NCBI GenBank assembly: GCA_964633825.1
Contig: CAZWHE010000188.1
Span: 1 to 6,632, forward strand
Length of the DNA: 6,632 nt
Direction: 5' to 3'
Source of the DNA: CAZWHE01 sp964633825
Lineage (GTDB): Bacteria; Planctomycetota; B15-G4; CAYZWU01
Below the pieces are notes generated by a model that worked only from the letters and a program-made list of their open reading frames with translations, ran no database searches and was not told the origin of the DNA. This document shows, piece after piece, positions 1-6,398 of the stretch. Numbering within the stretch: the stretch's first letter is position 1; the number at the start of each line of letters is the position of its first letter. The translations under genes were made by a program, and so were the position numbers.

Positions 1-972
1 CGGAACCACGTCGATAAAACGGACCTGGGCGTCGATCTTCCTGTTGGCCGTGATCCGGCCCGGCAGGGAAAAGACGAGGGGCACGCGCGTCGTGGAGTCG
101 TAAACGAACCATGCGTGCGAGTCTTCGCCGTGATCGCCGATGCTCTCGCCGAACTCCGAAGTCAAGACGACGAGGACCTTCTCGCTCAAGCCGAGGCCTT
201 CCACCTCGTCGAGAATCCGTCCCACCTGCCGGTCCACGAAGTGCAGCGGATTGAGCTCGGTCTTGTCCGGGTAAAGGTTATGGGACAGATCGGGGATGTT
301 GAAAGGGTAGCGCGTGTCGAAAAAGTGGACCCAGAGAAAAAAGGGATCGTCGCCGTTGAGGCGGAGCCACGCGATCGTAGCGTTGGCGACCTGTTCGGCG
401 TTTTTCGGCGGAGCCGGCTGCCGGGATCCGGGCCCGGGGCCGCCCCGTCCGGAACCCCGCATGGCCGGCGCCTCGACCTGGTCCCCCGAAAAATCCCCGA
501 ACCCCTGGTGGAGGCCGCTCTGTCTGAAAGTCACCGATGAAGGGAGGCGCGCCACCGTCTGGTAGCCTTCGCCGCTCATGGCCTCTGCGAGCGTCACGTG
601 CCCGTCGCCCAGGGGGGGGAGGCCGTGAAACCGGAGCCCGTGGACCCAGGGGTCCGTGCCCGTCAACAGAGAGGCGCAGGCCGGTATTGTCCCGGGGGAA
701 GGGGTGATGCATCTCTGAAAGAGAGCGCCGCTTTGGGCCAGCTTGTTGATGCGGGGAGTTACATCGGGATCGTGGCCCGTGCAGCCCAGCTTGTCGTACC
801 GGACGCCGTCGAGGGTGATGAGAAGGACGGATGTCCTGTCCGCCTTTCCTCCCACGCCCGGAATGACCCCTTCCTTGTAAAGAAGCCACGCCGCGATCAG
901 GGCGAGGATCACGACGACGGCTACGATCCATTTGACATCATTTTTCTTCGGCTCTTGGCTTTTCGTTTCCAC
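1..972 (-). CDS. Membrane-anchored sulfatase-like protein (alkaline phosphatase superfamily), C-terminus outside window
   Basis: The reverse strand is open for 324 codons from a GTG start to the window edge, so the C-terminus is missing. Residues about 15-32 form one hydrophobic helix (WIVAVVVILALIAAWLLY) that probably anchors the protein, with the rest outside the cytoplasm. The sulfatase fold (PF00884 type) is clear: LITLDGVRYDKLG at 51-63 (first metal Asp, D55), SPGTIPACASLLTG at 92-105 where C/S-x-P-x-R is expected, a glycine/proline-rich loop at 172-189, HFFDTRYPF at 216-224, and TSEFGESIGDHGE at 271-283 followed by YDSTTRVPLV. The nucleophile position aligns with T95, so this is not a formylglycine sulfatase of the usual kind. 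The usual SDHGE is SEFGE and the usual DPH is DTR, so catalysis is doubtful. The GTG start is chosen because GGAG lies 10 bases upstream and the hydrophobic helix follows directly. The gene lies 34 bases after the membrane-protein gene, probably in one transcript. The substrate is unknown. Confidence 0.82.
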   Translation of the reverse strand, partial: METKSQEPKKNDVKWIVAVVVILALIAAWLLYKEGVIPGVGGKADRTSVLLITLDGVRYDKLGCTGHDPDVTPRINKLAQSGALFQRCITPSPGTIPACASLLTGTDPWVHGLRFHGLPPLGDGHVTLAEAMSGEGYQTVARLPSSVTFRQSGLHQGFGDFSGDQVEAPAMRGSGRGGPGPGSRQPAPPKNAEQVANATIAWLRLNGDDPFFLWVHFFDTRYPFNIPDLSHNLYPDKTELNPLHFVDRQVGRILDEVEGLGLSEKVLVVLTSEFGESIGDHGEDSHAWFVYDSTTRVPLVFSLPGRITANRKIDAQVRFIDVVP

Positions 973-982
973 GGATCCGTTT

Positions 983-986
983 CTCC
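983..986 (-). promoter_or_regulatory. Ribosome binding site of the sulfatase-like gene
   Basis: GGAG on the reverse strand lies 10 bases before the GTG at 972. No ATG in this frame gives a better start, since the frame runs straight into the N-terminal hydrophobic helix. This supports a non-ATG start. The spacing is a little long, so the call is moderate. Confidence 0.55.
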
Positions 987-1006
987 AATTGAGAGAGGTT
1001 CGATTT

Positions 1007-1894
1007 TCAGAGGCTGTGGGGAATCATGTACATGGCCAGGCTCAGAATGGCCGCCAGGAGAGCGAAGACTCCGGCGTGCTTTCCCGGCCGCCTGGTGAGA
1101 AAGATCGCGGCCAGCCCCCAGAAGACGAGGGCCACCTGGGTCTTGTTGTCCGTCACGTCATATCCGAAAGGCACGGCCTCCCAGGTCACGTGGAAGGCGT
1201 ACCAGTTCATCAGGACGCCGATGGGAACCCCGCCGATAAAGAGGAGAGCCCAGGCCCACCAGGCCGAACGGCCGACCCCGGTTTCGGTGCTCCCCCGGAT
1301 CAGCCTGACGGCGCCGAATGCGGCCAGAATGATAAAGAGAAACCCGCCGAACATGCAGAGGATGTGGGGGAGGACGATCCAGGCCGGGGCCGGTCCCTTG
1401 AAGCGGATCATCATCGGTTCGCCGTCCTCGCGTGCGAGTGTGACGGGCTCATTGTTTTTTCCGCGCGCCGTGAACCGGTAAAGATATTTCGTGGTCCAGG
1501 GCTGGCCGGGGAGCTCGAATTCGAATGTGCATTTCGAGTCTTCCGGGGGGAGATCGAGTTGGGCCGTATAGCGCGGGAAGGACGTCCATTCGCCGCCGCC
1601 CTTCGGTTTGCCCTGGAGCTCGATGGCGCTCAACAGGTCTCCCGCAGGTGCGGGCCGGGCGATGACGGTCAGTTTGGTGAGACCGAGCTCGGCGATGTCG
1701 ACCTCGCCTTCTTCGGGCCAGCTCCAGGGCGCGCCCGGAATGGCGTATTCATGTCCTCTCGGAGCCGTGTGCTCCAGGACGGTGTCTCCGATCCGGGCGC
1801 TCACCGTGTATTCCCTGTTGGGGCCTATGTAACGAGCTGTGATGAATAGAATAATGGTGAGCACAATGGCGATGGCAATGCGCAGGGCTTTCAT
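1007..1894 (-). CDS. Membrane protein of unknown function with extracytoplasmic domain and C-terminal membrane helices
   Basis: This 295-residue protein matches no family that I can name. It begins with a hydrophobic helix (residues 5-20), either a signal anchor or an uncleaved signal. Residues about 25-168 look like an exported beta-rich domain, with alternating hydrophobic and polar stretches such as KCTFEFELPG and WTTKYLYRFTARG. Four likely membrane helices follow at about 171-197, 211-230, 252-267 and 273-291. Between helices two and three is an aromatic segment, FHVTWEAVPFGYDVTDNKTQ. The start is well supported: AGGAG lies 5-6 bases before the ATG at 1894. It is the first gene of a leftward pair with the sulfatase-like gene 34 bases downstream, so the two products may act together at the envelope. 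That link is inference from position only. No metal site, enzyme motif or cysteine pair indicates an activity. Confidence 0.8.
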   Translation of the reverse strand: MKALRIAIAIVLTIILFITARYIGPNREYTVSARIGDTVLEHTAPRGHEYAIPGAPWSWPEEGEVDIAELGLTKLTVIARPAPAGDLLSAIELQGKPKGGGEWTSFPRYTAQLDLPPEDSKCTFEFELPGQPWTTKYLYRFTARGKNNEPVTLAREDGEPMMIRFKGPAPAWIVLPHILCMFGGFLFIILAAFGAVRLIRGSTETGVGRSAWWAWALLFIGGVPIGVLMNWYAFHVTWEAVPFGYDVTDNKTQVALVFWGLAAIFLTRRPGKHAGVFALLAAILSLAMYMIPHSL

Positions 1895-1899
1895 TTATA

Positions 1900-1907
1900 C
1901 TCCTCTT
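1900..1907 (-). promoter_or_regulatory. Strong ribosome binding site of the membrane-protein gene
   Basis: The reverse strand reads AAGAGGAG, then five bases, then the ATG at 1894. This is a near-consensus Shine-Dalgarno site at good spacing, and it fixes the start of the unit's first gene. Confidence 0.7.
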
Positions 1908-1949
1908 ATGGCGTTGGTCCGCAGGCGGATGCAAAACGAACCTGTTCAG

Positions 1950-1965
1950 ACCGATATCTACCGGT
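1950..1965. promoter_or_regulatory. Imperfect 16-bp palindrome, possible operator
   Basis: The sequence ACCGATA-TC-TACCGGT has two 7-base arms that pair at six of seven positions. It sits midway between two divergent genes, a usual place for a repressor site. Many sugar operons are controlled by LacI- or GntR-type regulators bound to palindromes of this size. No regulator gene is in the window, and one short imperfect palindrome can occur by chance. Confidence 0.25.
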
Positions 1966-2018
1966 ACAACCAGGCAAGTAAATAACAGAAGTCGACGTCA
2001 AATCAACGGCAAAGAGAG

Positions 2019-3077
2019 ATGAATCGCAGTCAAAATGCTGATGGTGGCGCATTTCGTCGTCCAGGTTTTTCGGCCGGAGGGGTGGACAGGGACCGGATCA
2101 GGCATCCGGGCCGTGTGCTGGCCGTCGGGGAAGTTCTGTTCGATATCTTTCCCGATGCCCGCCGAATCGGCGGAGCCCCGTTCAATTTCGCCTGCCAGAT
2201 GCAGTCTCTCGGCTTCGACCCGACCTTCGTCAGTTCGGTGGGCAAAGACGACGCCGGAGACGAGGTTCTCGAATTCATGTCCAAAAGGGGGCTCTCCATC
2301 GACGGGATCGGCAGGGACGAGGAGAAGCCCACGGGCGAGGTCCGCGTCACCGTCGACTCGAAGGGGATTCCGGACTATGACATCCTCGAAGAGAGGGCCT
2401 GGGATCGGATCGAGATCAATCCTTACGTCGAGGAGGCGCTCGGCAATGAAATCGCCCTTGTCTGTTTCGGAACGCTGGCCCAGCGCGCCTCCTGTTCGCG
2501 GAAAACGATCGGTAAGATCCTGGACAGGGCCGGAGCCCGGGCGGTCAAGGTCTGCGATCTGAATCTCAGGCAGGATTACTTCGACCGTTCCCTTGTCGAG
2601 TCCTGCCTCGAAAAAAGCGATATCGTCAAGATAAACGATGACGAGATCAGGATCCTGCGCGAGATGCTGGAATGCCGGCGGCCGGGCGATGAGGATTTCG
2701 CCCGGCACCTCGTGGAGGAAAGGGAAATTATCTGCCTCTGTGTGACACGGGGCGAGGAAGGGAGCGAGCTTTACTTCCCGGGCGACAGAAGCATCCGGGC
2801 GAGGAGCGGGAGCGCTCGTTCCGGCGGGAGCGCTCGTTCCGGCGGGATCGCTCGCTCCGGCGGGAGCGCTCGCTCCGTCGTTGACACGGTGGGCGCGGGA
2901 GACGCTTTCACGGCCATGCTCTGCGCCGGCTACCTGCGCGGCCTTTCCTGGGAGAGGACGATCGCCTTTGCTTCCGAATTCGCCGGCGCCGTTTGCACCG
3001 TCCGGGGTGCGCTGCCCGACGATCCCGCGTTTTACTATCCATTCAGTGCGGCTCTGGAGAGGTCGAGCTATGTCTGA
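2019..3077 (+). CDS. PfkB-family carbohydrate kinase, probable fructokinase
   Basis: Predicted to phosphorylate a sugar with ATP in the cytoplasm, most likely fructose to fructose 6-phosphate. Reading the 352-residue form, the ribokinase fold starts near residue 33 with VLAVGEVLFDIFP. Next come GGAPFNFACQMQSLG (51-65, PfkB signature 1, fructokinase-like), DLNLR (180-184), KINDDE (204-209), CVTRGEEGS (241-249) and DTVGAGDAFTAM (289-300, signature 2, catalytic base D295). A low-complexity insert of SARSGG repeats (about 263-286) sits just before signature 2, encoded by an 18-bp tandem repeat. The first ~32 residues match nothing in the family and the ATG at 2019 has only a poor, too-close AGAGAG upstream, so translation may start later, for example at GTG 2115. 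The 3' end overlaps the synthase gene by 8 bases, indicating coupled translation and a role in sucrose metabolism. Fructose specificity is inferred from motif and context; another hexose is possible. Confidence 0.87.
   Translation: MNRSQNADGGAFRRPGFSAGGVDRDRIRHPGRVLAVGEVLFDIFPDARRIGGAPFNFACQMQSLGFDPTFVSSVGKDDAGDEVLEFMSKRGLSIDGIGRDEEKPTGEVRVTVDSKGIPDYDILEERAWDRIEINPYVEEALGNEIALVCFGTLAQRASCSRKTIGKILDRAGARAVKVCDLNLRQDYFDRSLVESCLEKSDIVKINDDEIRILREMLECRRPGDEDFARHLVEEREIICLCVTRGEEGSELYFPGDRSIRARSGSARSGGSARSGGIARSGGSARSVVDTVGAGDAFTAMLCAGYLRGLSWERTIAFASEFAGAVCTVRGALPDDPAFYYPFSAALERSSYV
2805..2876 (+). repeat. Four tandem 18-bp units inside the kinase gene
   Basis: Units run 2805-2822, 2823-2840, 2841-2858 and 2859-2876, with core GGCGGGAGCGCTCGTTCC. 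They differ at only a few positions: the first base of unit 1, one base in the middle of unit 3 (ATCG for AGCG), and CTCC for TTCC in units 3 and 4. Because 18 is a multiple of three the frame is kept, giving repeated SARSGG in the protein. The units are internally self-complementary: GGAGCG and CGCTCC at 2863-2876 are separated by two bases, and CGCTCC-GGCG-GGAGCG spans the unit 3/4 junction. The array could therefore fold in single-stranded DNA or mRNA. Confidence 0.9.
3056..3062 (+). promoter_or_regulatory. Ribosome binding site of the synthase gene, inside the kinase gene
   Basis: GGAGAGG lies seven bases before the ATG at 3070, within the last codons of the kinase gene. The frame is open further upstream, but that part is only the kinase gene read in another frame. 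This site and the conserved family N-terminus (LYIQMFSIHGLVR) together fix the start at 3070. Confidence 0.7.
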
Positions 3078-5334
3078 GAAGGGACTTTACATCCAGATGT
3101 TCAGCATTCACGGCCTGGTCCGGGCTCGCAACATCGAGATGGGGCGGGATGCCGATACGGGGGGCCAGGTCAAGTACGTGATCGAGCTCGCCGAAACGCT
3201 CGGCCGCCGGGAGGGTGTGGCGCGCGTCGATCTCTTCACCCGGCTGATCCAGGACAAGCGCGTCGCGGCGGGATACGGCCGCGAGATCGAGCGCATCTCG
3301 AACAAGGCGCGCATCGTCCGGATCAAGTGCGGCGGCTTGAAGTACCACCGCAAGGAGCTTCTCTGGCCCTTCCTCGACGAGTATGTCGACAGGGTGGTCA
3401 CCTTCACCCGGAAGGAAGGGCTCATGCCCGACATCGTCCACGGCCACTACGCCGACGGCGGGTATGCGGCCCGGAGCCTCTCCACGCTCCTGGGCGTGCC
3501 GTTCGTGTTCACCGGGCACTCGCTGGGGCGGGTGAAAAAGGAGAAGCTCGTCGGCGATGGGATGACCGAGGAGGAGGTCAATGCCAAGTATTTCATCGAC
3601 CGCAGGATCTCGGTCGAGGAGAAGGTGATCAAGGACGCCGCCCTCATCGTGACCAGCACGAGCCAGGAGGTGTCGAGCCAGTACGGTCTCTACGACAACA
3701 GGAAGAAAATCGAGAGCCGCGTCATTCCGCCCGGCGTCGATCTCGAGAGGTTCTACCCCTACTATGACGACCGTTTTCTCTCGGGAAAGCAAAGGGATGA
3801 AAGGGCGATCCAGGCCCAGACCGCCGTGCTCGAGGAGCTGAACCGCTTCTTCATCAACTCGGAGAAACCGATCCTCCTCTCCCTCTGCCGTCCCGACAAG
3901 AGGAAGAACATCGCCGGGCTGATCAAGGCCTACGGGGAGGACGACGATCTGCAGGCCATGGCCAACCTGGCCGTGTTCGCCGGGATCCGCAAGGACATCG
4001 CCGAGATGGGCGAGAACGAGAAGGAGGTTCTCACCGACATGCTCCTTCTCATGGACAAGTACGATCTCTATGGAAACATGGCCATTCCCAAGACGCACGA
4101 CACGACGCACGACGTGCCCGTCCTCTACAGGATCACGGCCGGCTCGGGCGGCGTCTTTGTGAACCCGGCCCTCACCGAGCCCTTCGGGCTCACGCTGATC
4201 GAGGCGGCGGGGTGCGGGCTCCCGATCGTGGCCACCAACGACGGCGGGCCGACCGATATCGTGAAGAACTGTTCCAACGGGATCCTCGTCGACGTGACGA
4301 AGACCGATGAGATCGCCCGGGTCGCCCGGTCGATCCTGGCGAACCGGAAGAAGTGGAAATCCTTCTCTTCGAGCGGCATCAACGGGGTGAGGGAATGCTA
4401 CACCTGGGAAGCCCACTGCGGGACCTACCTCGAATCCCTGTCCGACGTGTTCGCCGCCCGGCAGCCCAAGGCCGGGAAGGGAGCGGTCCGGGGGAGGTCG
4501 GTCGGCGAGAGGGTGGCCGGTTTCAGCAGCCTGATCGTCACCGACATCGACAACACCCTCACCGGTGACGACGAATCGCAGAAGGAGTTCCTGGCTCTCG
4601 TGAAGGAGCACAGGGAGAGGCTCGGATTCTGTCTGGCCACGGGGCGCACCGTGGAATCGACCGTCGACTTTCTCGCCGAAAACAGTATTCCGTCTCCCGA
4701 CATCCTCATTTCGTCGGTAGGCACGGAGATCCACTACTCGCGCAGCCTGATCGAGGACAAGGGCTGGGCTTCGCACATCTCCCATGGCTGGAACAGGGAG
4801 AAGGTCGTCGATCTCCTCTCGCAGGTCGATTTTCTCGAGCTCCAGGAGCACGAGAACCAGCGCACCTTCAAGATCAGCTTCTACATGAAACCCCACCCCG
4901 ACCGCATCCCGTCGATCTATGCCCTCATGGAGAAGAACCGCCTCCGCGTGAGCGTGGTCTATTCCCACCAGAGCTACCTCGACGTTCTTCCCTACAGGGC
5001 TTCCAAGGGGAAGGCCGTGAAGTACCTCTCGTCCAAATGGCACATCGCGCCGGACAACATCATCGTCTGCGGCGACTCGGGAAACGACGAGGAGATGATG
5101 CGCGGCCAGTACAAGGGCGTGGTCGTGGCCAACTACAGCTCGGAAATGGAAAAGCTCAAGGGGCGCCGCAACGTCTACTTTTCCCCCGAGAACCACGCCG
5201 CCGGCATCCTCGACGGGATCCGGCATTACGGGCTGCTCGATGCGGAGGAAGCTCCGTCTCGGGGCGAAGCCAAACGGGGCGCAAAAGAGAAGGGCGCCGG
5301 CGGCATGGGAAGCGGAACGCCGCCGCCGCGGTAG
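3070..5334 (+). CDS. sps: Bifunctional sucrose-phosphate synthase / sucrose-phosphate phosphatase
   Basis: This 754-residue cytoplasmic enzyme joins two steps of sucrose synthesis. Residues 1 to about 460 are a GT-B, family-4 glycosyltransferase making sucrose 6-phosphate from UDP- (or ADP-) glucose and fructose 6-phosphate. Visible are MFSIHGLVR, GRDADTGGQVKYV (25-37), HGHYADGG (124-131), FTGHSLGR, RPDKRKN (274-280) and the E-x7-E pair E370/E378 in TEPFGLTLIEAAGCGLP. A short linker leads to a HAD-type sucrose phosphatase domain (about 485-725) with all four motifs: DIDNT (492-496), T524 in LATGR, K646 in ASKGKAV and GDSGND (668-673). Some cyanobacterial synthases carry a phosphatase-like domain lacking these residues; here it looks active. 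The last ~30 residues are a low-complexity basic, Gly/Pro-rich tail ending PPPR, outside both domains. The gene starts inside the kinase gene, so kinase and synthase are probably translated together. The glucose donor cannot be told from sequence. Confidence 0.95.
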   Translation: MSEKGLYIQMFSIHGLVRARNIEMGRDADTGGQVKYVIELAETLGRREGVARVDLFTRLIQDKRVAAGYGREIERISNKARIVRIKCGGLKYHRKELLWPFLDEYVDRVVTFTRKEGLMPDIVHGHYADGGYAARSLSTLLGVPFVFTGHSLGRVKKEKLVGDGMTEEEVNAKYFIDRRISVEEKVIKDAALIVTSTSQEVSSQYGLYDNRKKIESRVIPPGVDLERFYPYYDDRFLSGKQRDERAIQAQTAVLEELNRFFINSEKPILLSLCRPDKRKNIAGLIKAYGEDDDLQAMANLAVFAGIRKDIAEMGENEKEVLTDMLLLMDKYDLYGNMAIPKTHDTTHDVPVLYRITAGSGGVFVNPALTEPFGLTLIEAAGCGLPIVATNDGGPTDIVKNCSNGILVDVTKTDEIARVARSILANRKKWKSFSSSGINGVRECYTWEAHCGTYLESLSDVFAARQPKAGKGAVRGRSVGERVAGFSSLIVTDIDNTLTGDDESQKEFLALVKEHRERLGFCLATGRTVESTVDFLAENSIPSPDILISSVGTEIHYSRSLIEDKGWASHISHGWNREKVVDLLSQVDFLELQEHENQRTFKISFYMKPHPDRIPSIYALMEKNRLRVSVVYSHQSYLDVLPYRASKGKAVKYLSSKWHIAPDNIIVCGDSGNDEEMMRGQYKGVVVANYSSEMEKLKGRRNVYFSPENHAAGILDGIRHYGLLDAEEAPSRGEAKRGAKEKGAGGMGSGTPPPR

Positions 5335-5378
5335 ACCGTGATCCCGCCGCGGTAGACATCCAGCCCGCCTCGGTCCGC
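5323..5378 (+). repeat. 21-bp-period repeat spanning the synthase stop codon
   Basis: CCGCCGCGGTAGAC occurs at 5323-5336 and again, identically, at 5344-5357. A third, degraded copy (CCGCCTCGGTCCGC) is at 5365-5378. All three start 21 bases apart. The first copy contains the synthase stop TAG, and the second repeats the same PPR-stop codons in the same frame. Confidence 0.7.
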
Positions 5379-5387
5379 CCGGGCCGG
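5335..5387. other. Short gap between convergent genes; no clear terminator
   Basis: The synthase and deaminase genes meet tail to tail with 53 bases between stop codons. A rho-independent terminator would be expected, but no stem followed by a T-run was found on either strand. The only candidate stem is CGGTCC-GCCC-GGGCCG (5371-5386, one G-T pair), followed by GTTATT rather than a T-tract. Most of the gap is taken up by the 21-bp-period repeat. Confidence 0.5.
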
Positions 5388-6398
5388 TTATTCCTCCTCC
5401 TTCCAGGCCGGGTCTTCTTTGAATTCTTCGATCATCTTTTTCTTTGCGGCGTCGTCGAGCCATGAGGATCGGAGCGATTCGAGGATGAGCGTCCGGATAT
5501 CATCGCGTGTGAATCCCAGCTCCCGGTGAAGGGCCAGGAGCTCGCCGGCCAGGGAATTTCCGAACATGGCGGGGTCGTCCGTGTTGACCGTCACCCGCAC
5601 GCCCCGTTCCCGGAAGCGGCCGATCGGGTGGTCGGAGAGGGAGGGCACGACCCCGGTCATCACGTTCGAGAGGGGGCACATTTCGAGGGGGATTTTGGTG
5701 CGGGCGAGGAGGTCGACGAGTGCGGAATCCTCTGCGGCTCGCGTGCCGTGTCCGATCCGGTCGGGCTCGAGGCTGCGGACGGCGCCACGGACGCTTTCGG
5801 GGCCGGCCGCCTCGCCGGCGTGGACGGTCGTTCCGAAGCCGAGCCGCCGCGCCTCGGCGAAGAGCGCGGCGTAGGGCTCGGGTGGGAAATCCCTTTCCGT
5901 TCCGCCGATGCCGATGCCGATCACGCCGAGGTCCTTTTTGATTTCGCTGCAGAGGGCGAGGGTGCGGGCGCCCCTCTTCGGCCCGAAGTCGCGGACCAGG
6001 TCGACGATGAGGGCGATCTCCACGCCGGGCGCGCGGGACAGCCCCGTGCGGATCGATTGGGCGAGCCGCTGCACCTCGAGCCCGTGGCGCTCGAAATCAC
6101 CGGGCGAGAAGAAGACCTCGGCGTAGCGGATTTTCTGCCTCGCGAGATCGCGCGCCGCGCCCTCGGCGATGAGGGTGAAGTCCTCGTACTCGCGCAGGAA
6201 ACCGTTCTTCCAGAGCCAGGTCTCGATGAAGTGGTCGAAGTTTCGGTATGTGAAGAGCTCATCGAGCGATCTCCGGTCGGGAACGGCGCGGTCGCCGCCG
6301 TACTTGCCGATCAGCTCCCAGAGCGTGTCGAGCGGGATCGCGCCCTCGAGGTGGAGGTGGAGCTCGGCCTTGGGGATCCCGTCGAGCCAGTCCTTCAT
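5388..6398 (-). CDS. add: Adenosine deaminase-family amidohydrolase
   Basis: Predicted cytoplasmic zinc hydrolase of the adenosine/AMP deaminase family, which removes the 6-amino group of a purine, classically adenosine to inosine. From the chosen start it is 336 residues, normal for bacterial members. The full set of catalytic signatures is visible: HLHLEG (14-19, metal His), TVHAGE (191-196, metal His and catalytic Glu E196), RIGHG (H217) and VNTDDP (metal Asp D274 and D275). PLEMCPLSN precedes the last motif. The ATG at 6398 is chosen because AAGGA lies seven bases upstream and KAELHLHLEGA then falls at the usual distance from the N-terminus. The in-frame ATG at 6446 would add 16 polar residues and has GGAG 11 bases upstream, so it remains possible. 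Related enzymes act on adenine, or on aminodeoxyfutalosine in menaquinone synthesis, so the substrate is uncertain. It converges on the sucrose operon and shows no functional link to it. Confidence 0.9.
   Translation of the reverse strand: MKDWLDGIPKAELHLHLEGAIPLDTLWELIGKYGGDRAVPDRRSLDELFTYRNFDHFIETWLWKNGFLREYEDFTLIAEGAARDLARQKIRYAEVFFSPGDFERHGLEVQRLAQSIRTGLSRAPGVEIALIVDLVRDFGPKRGARTLALCSEIKKDLGVIGIGIGGTERDFPPEPYAALFAEARRLGFGTTVHAGEAAGPESVRGAVRSLEPDRIGHGTRAAEDSALVDLLARTKIPLEMCPLSNVMTGVVPSLSDHPIGRFRERGVRVTVNTDDPAMFGNSLAGELLALHRELGFTRDDIRTLILESLRSSWLDDAAKKKMIEEFKEDPAWKEEE

Larger units (their letters stand above)
1895..2018. promoter_or_regulatory. Divergent intergenic region between the membrane-protein gene and the sucrose operon
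   Basis: These 124 bases separate two genes read in opposite directions, so both promoters are expected here or close by. The stretch is visibly richer in A and T than its surroundings (for example around 1976-2005). On the reverse strand a weak sigma70-like pair is TTGATT (2006-2001), 16 bases, then TATTTA (1984-1979). Neither hexamer is a good consensus match, so this is only a candidate for the leftward unit. No convincing pair was seen for the rightward operon. An imperfect palindrome, described separately, lies at 1950-1965. Confidence 0.4.

Noticed and set aside
278..931. A 217-codon reverse-strand frame inside the sulfatase-like gene
   Set aside because: It is arginine- and proline-rich and out of frame with the clear sulfatase-fold reading, which continues unbroken from 972 to the window edge.
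932..1849. A 305-codon plus-strand frame opposite the membrane-protein gene
   Set aside because: It gives a Glu/Gly/Arg-rich product without motifs, while the reverse strand has a good ribosome site and a coherent signal-anchor and membrane-helix pattern.
2805..2876. CRISPR-like array
   Set aside because: The units are directly adjacent 18-bp copies with no spacers and lie within a coding frame.
2881..3069. A 63-codon N-terminal extension of the synthase
   Set aside because: This part is the kinase gene read in another frame. A good ribosome site precedes the ATG at 3070, and family similarity begins within a few residues of it.
3043..5463. An 806-codon open frame on the reverse strand opposite the synthase gene
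   Set aside because: The plus strand here encodes a complete enzyme with all expected motifs. The antisense product is rich in Val, Asp, Gly, His and Arg without any recognisable domain, which is typical of the shadow of a GC-rich gene with strong third-position bias.
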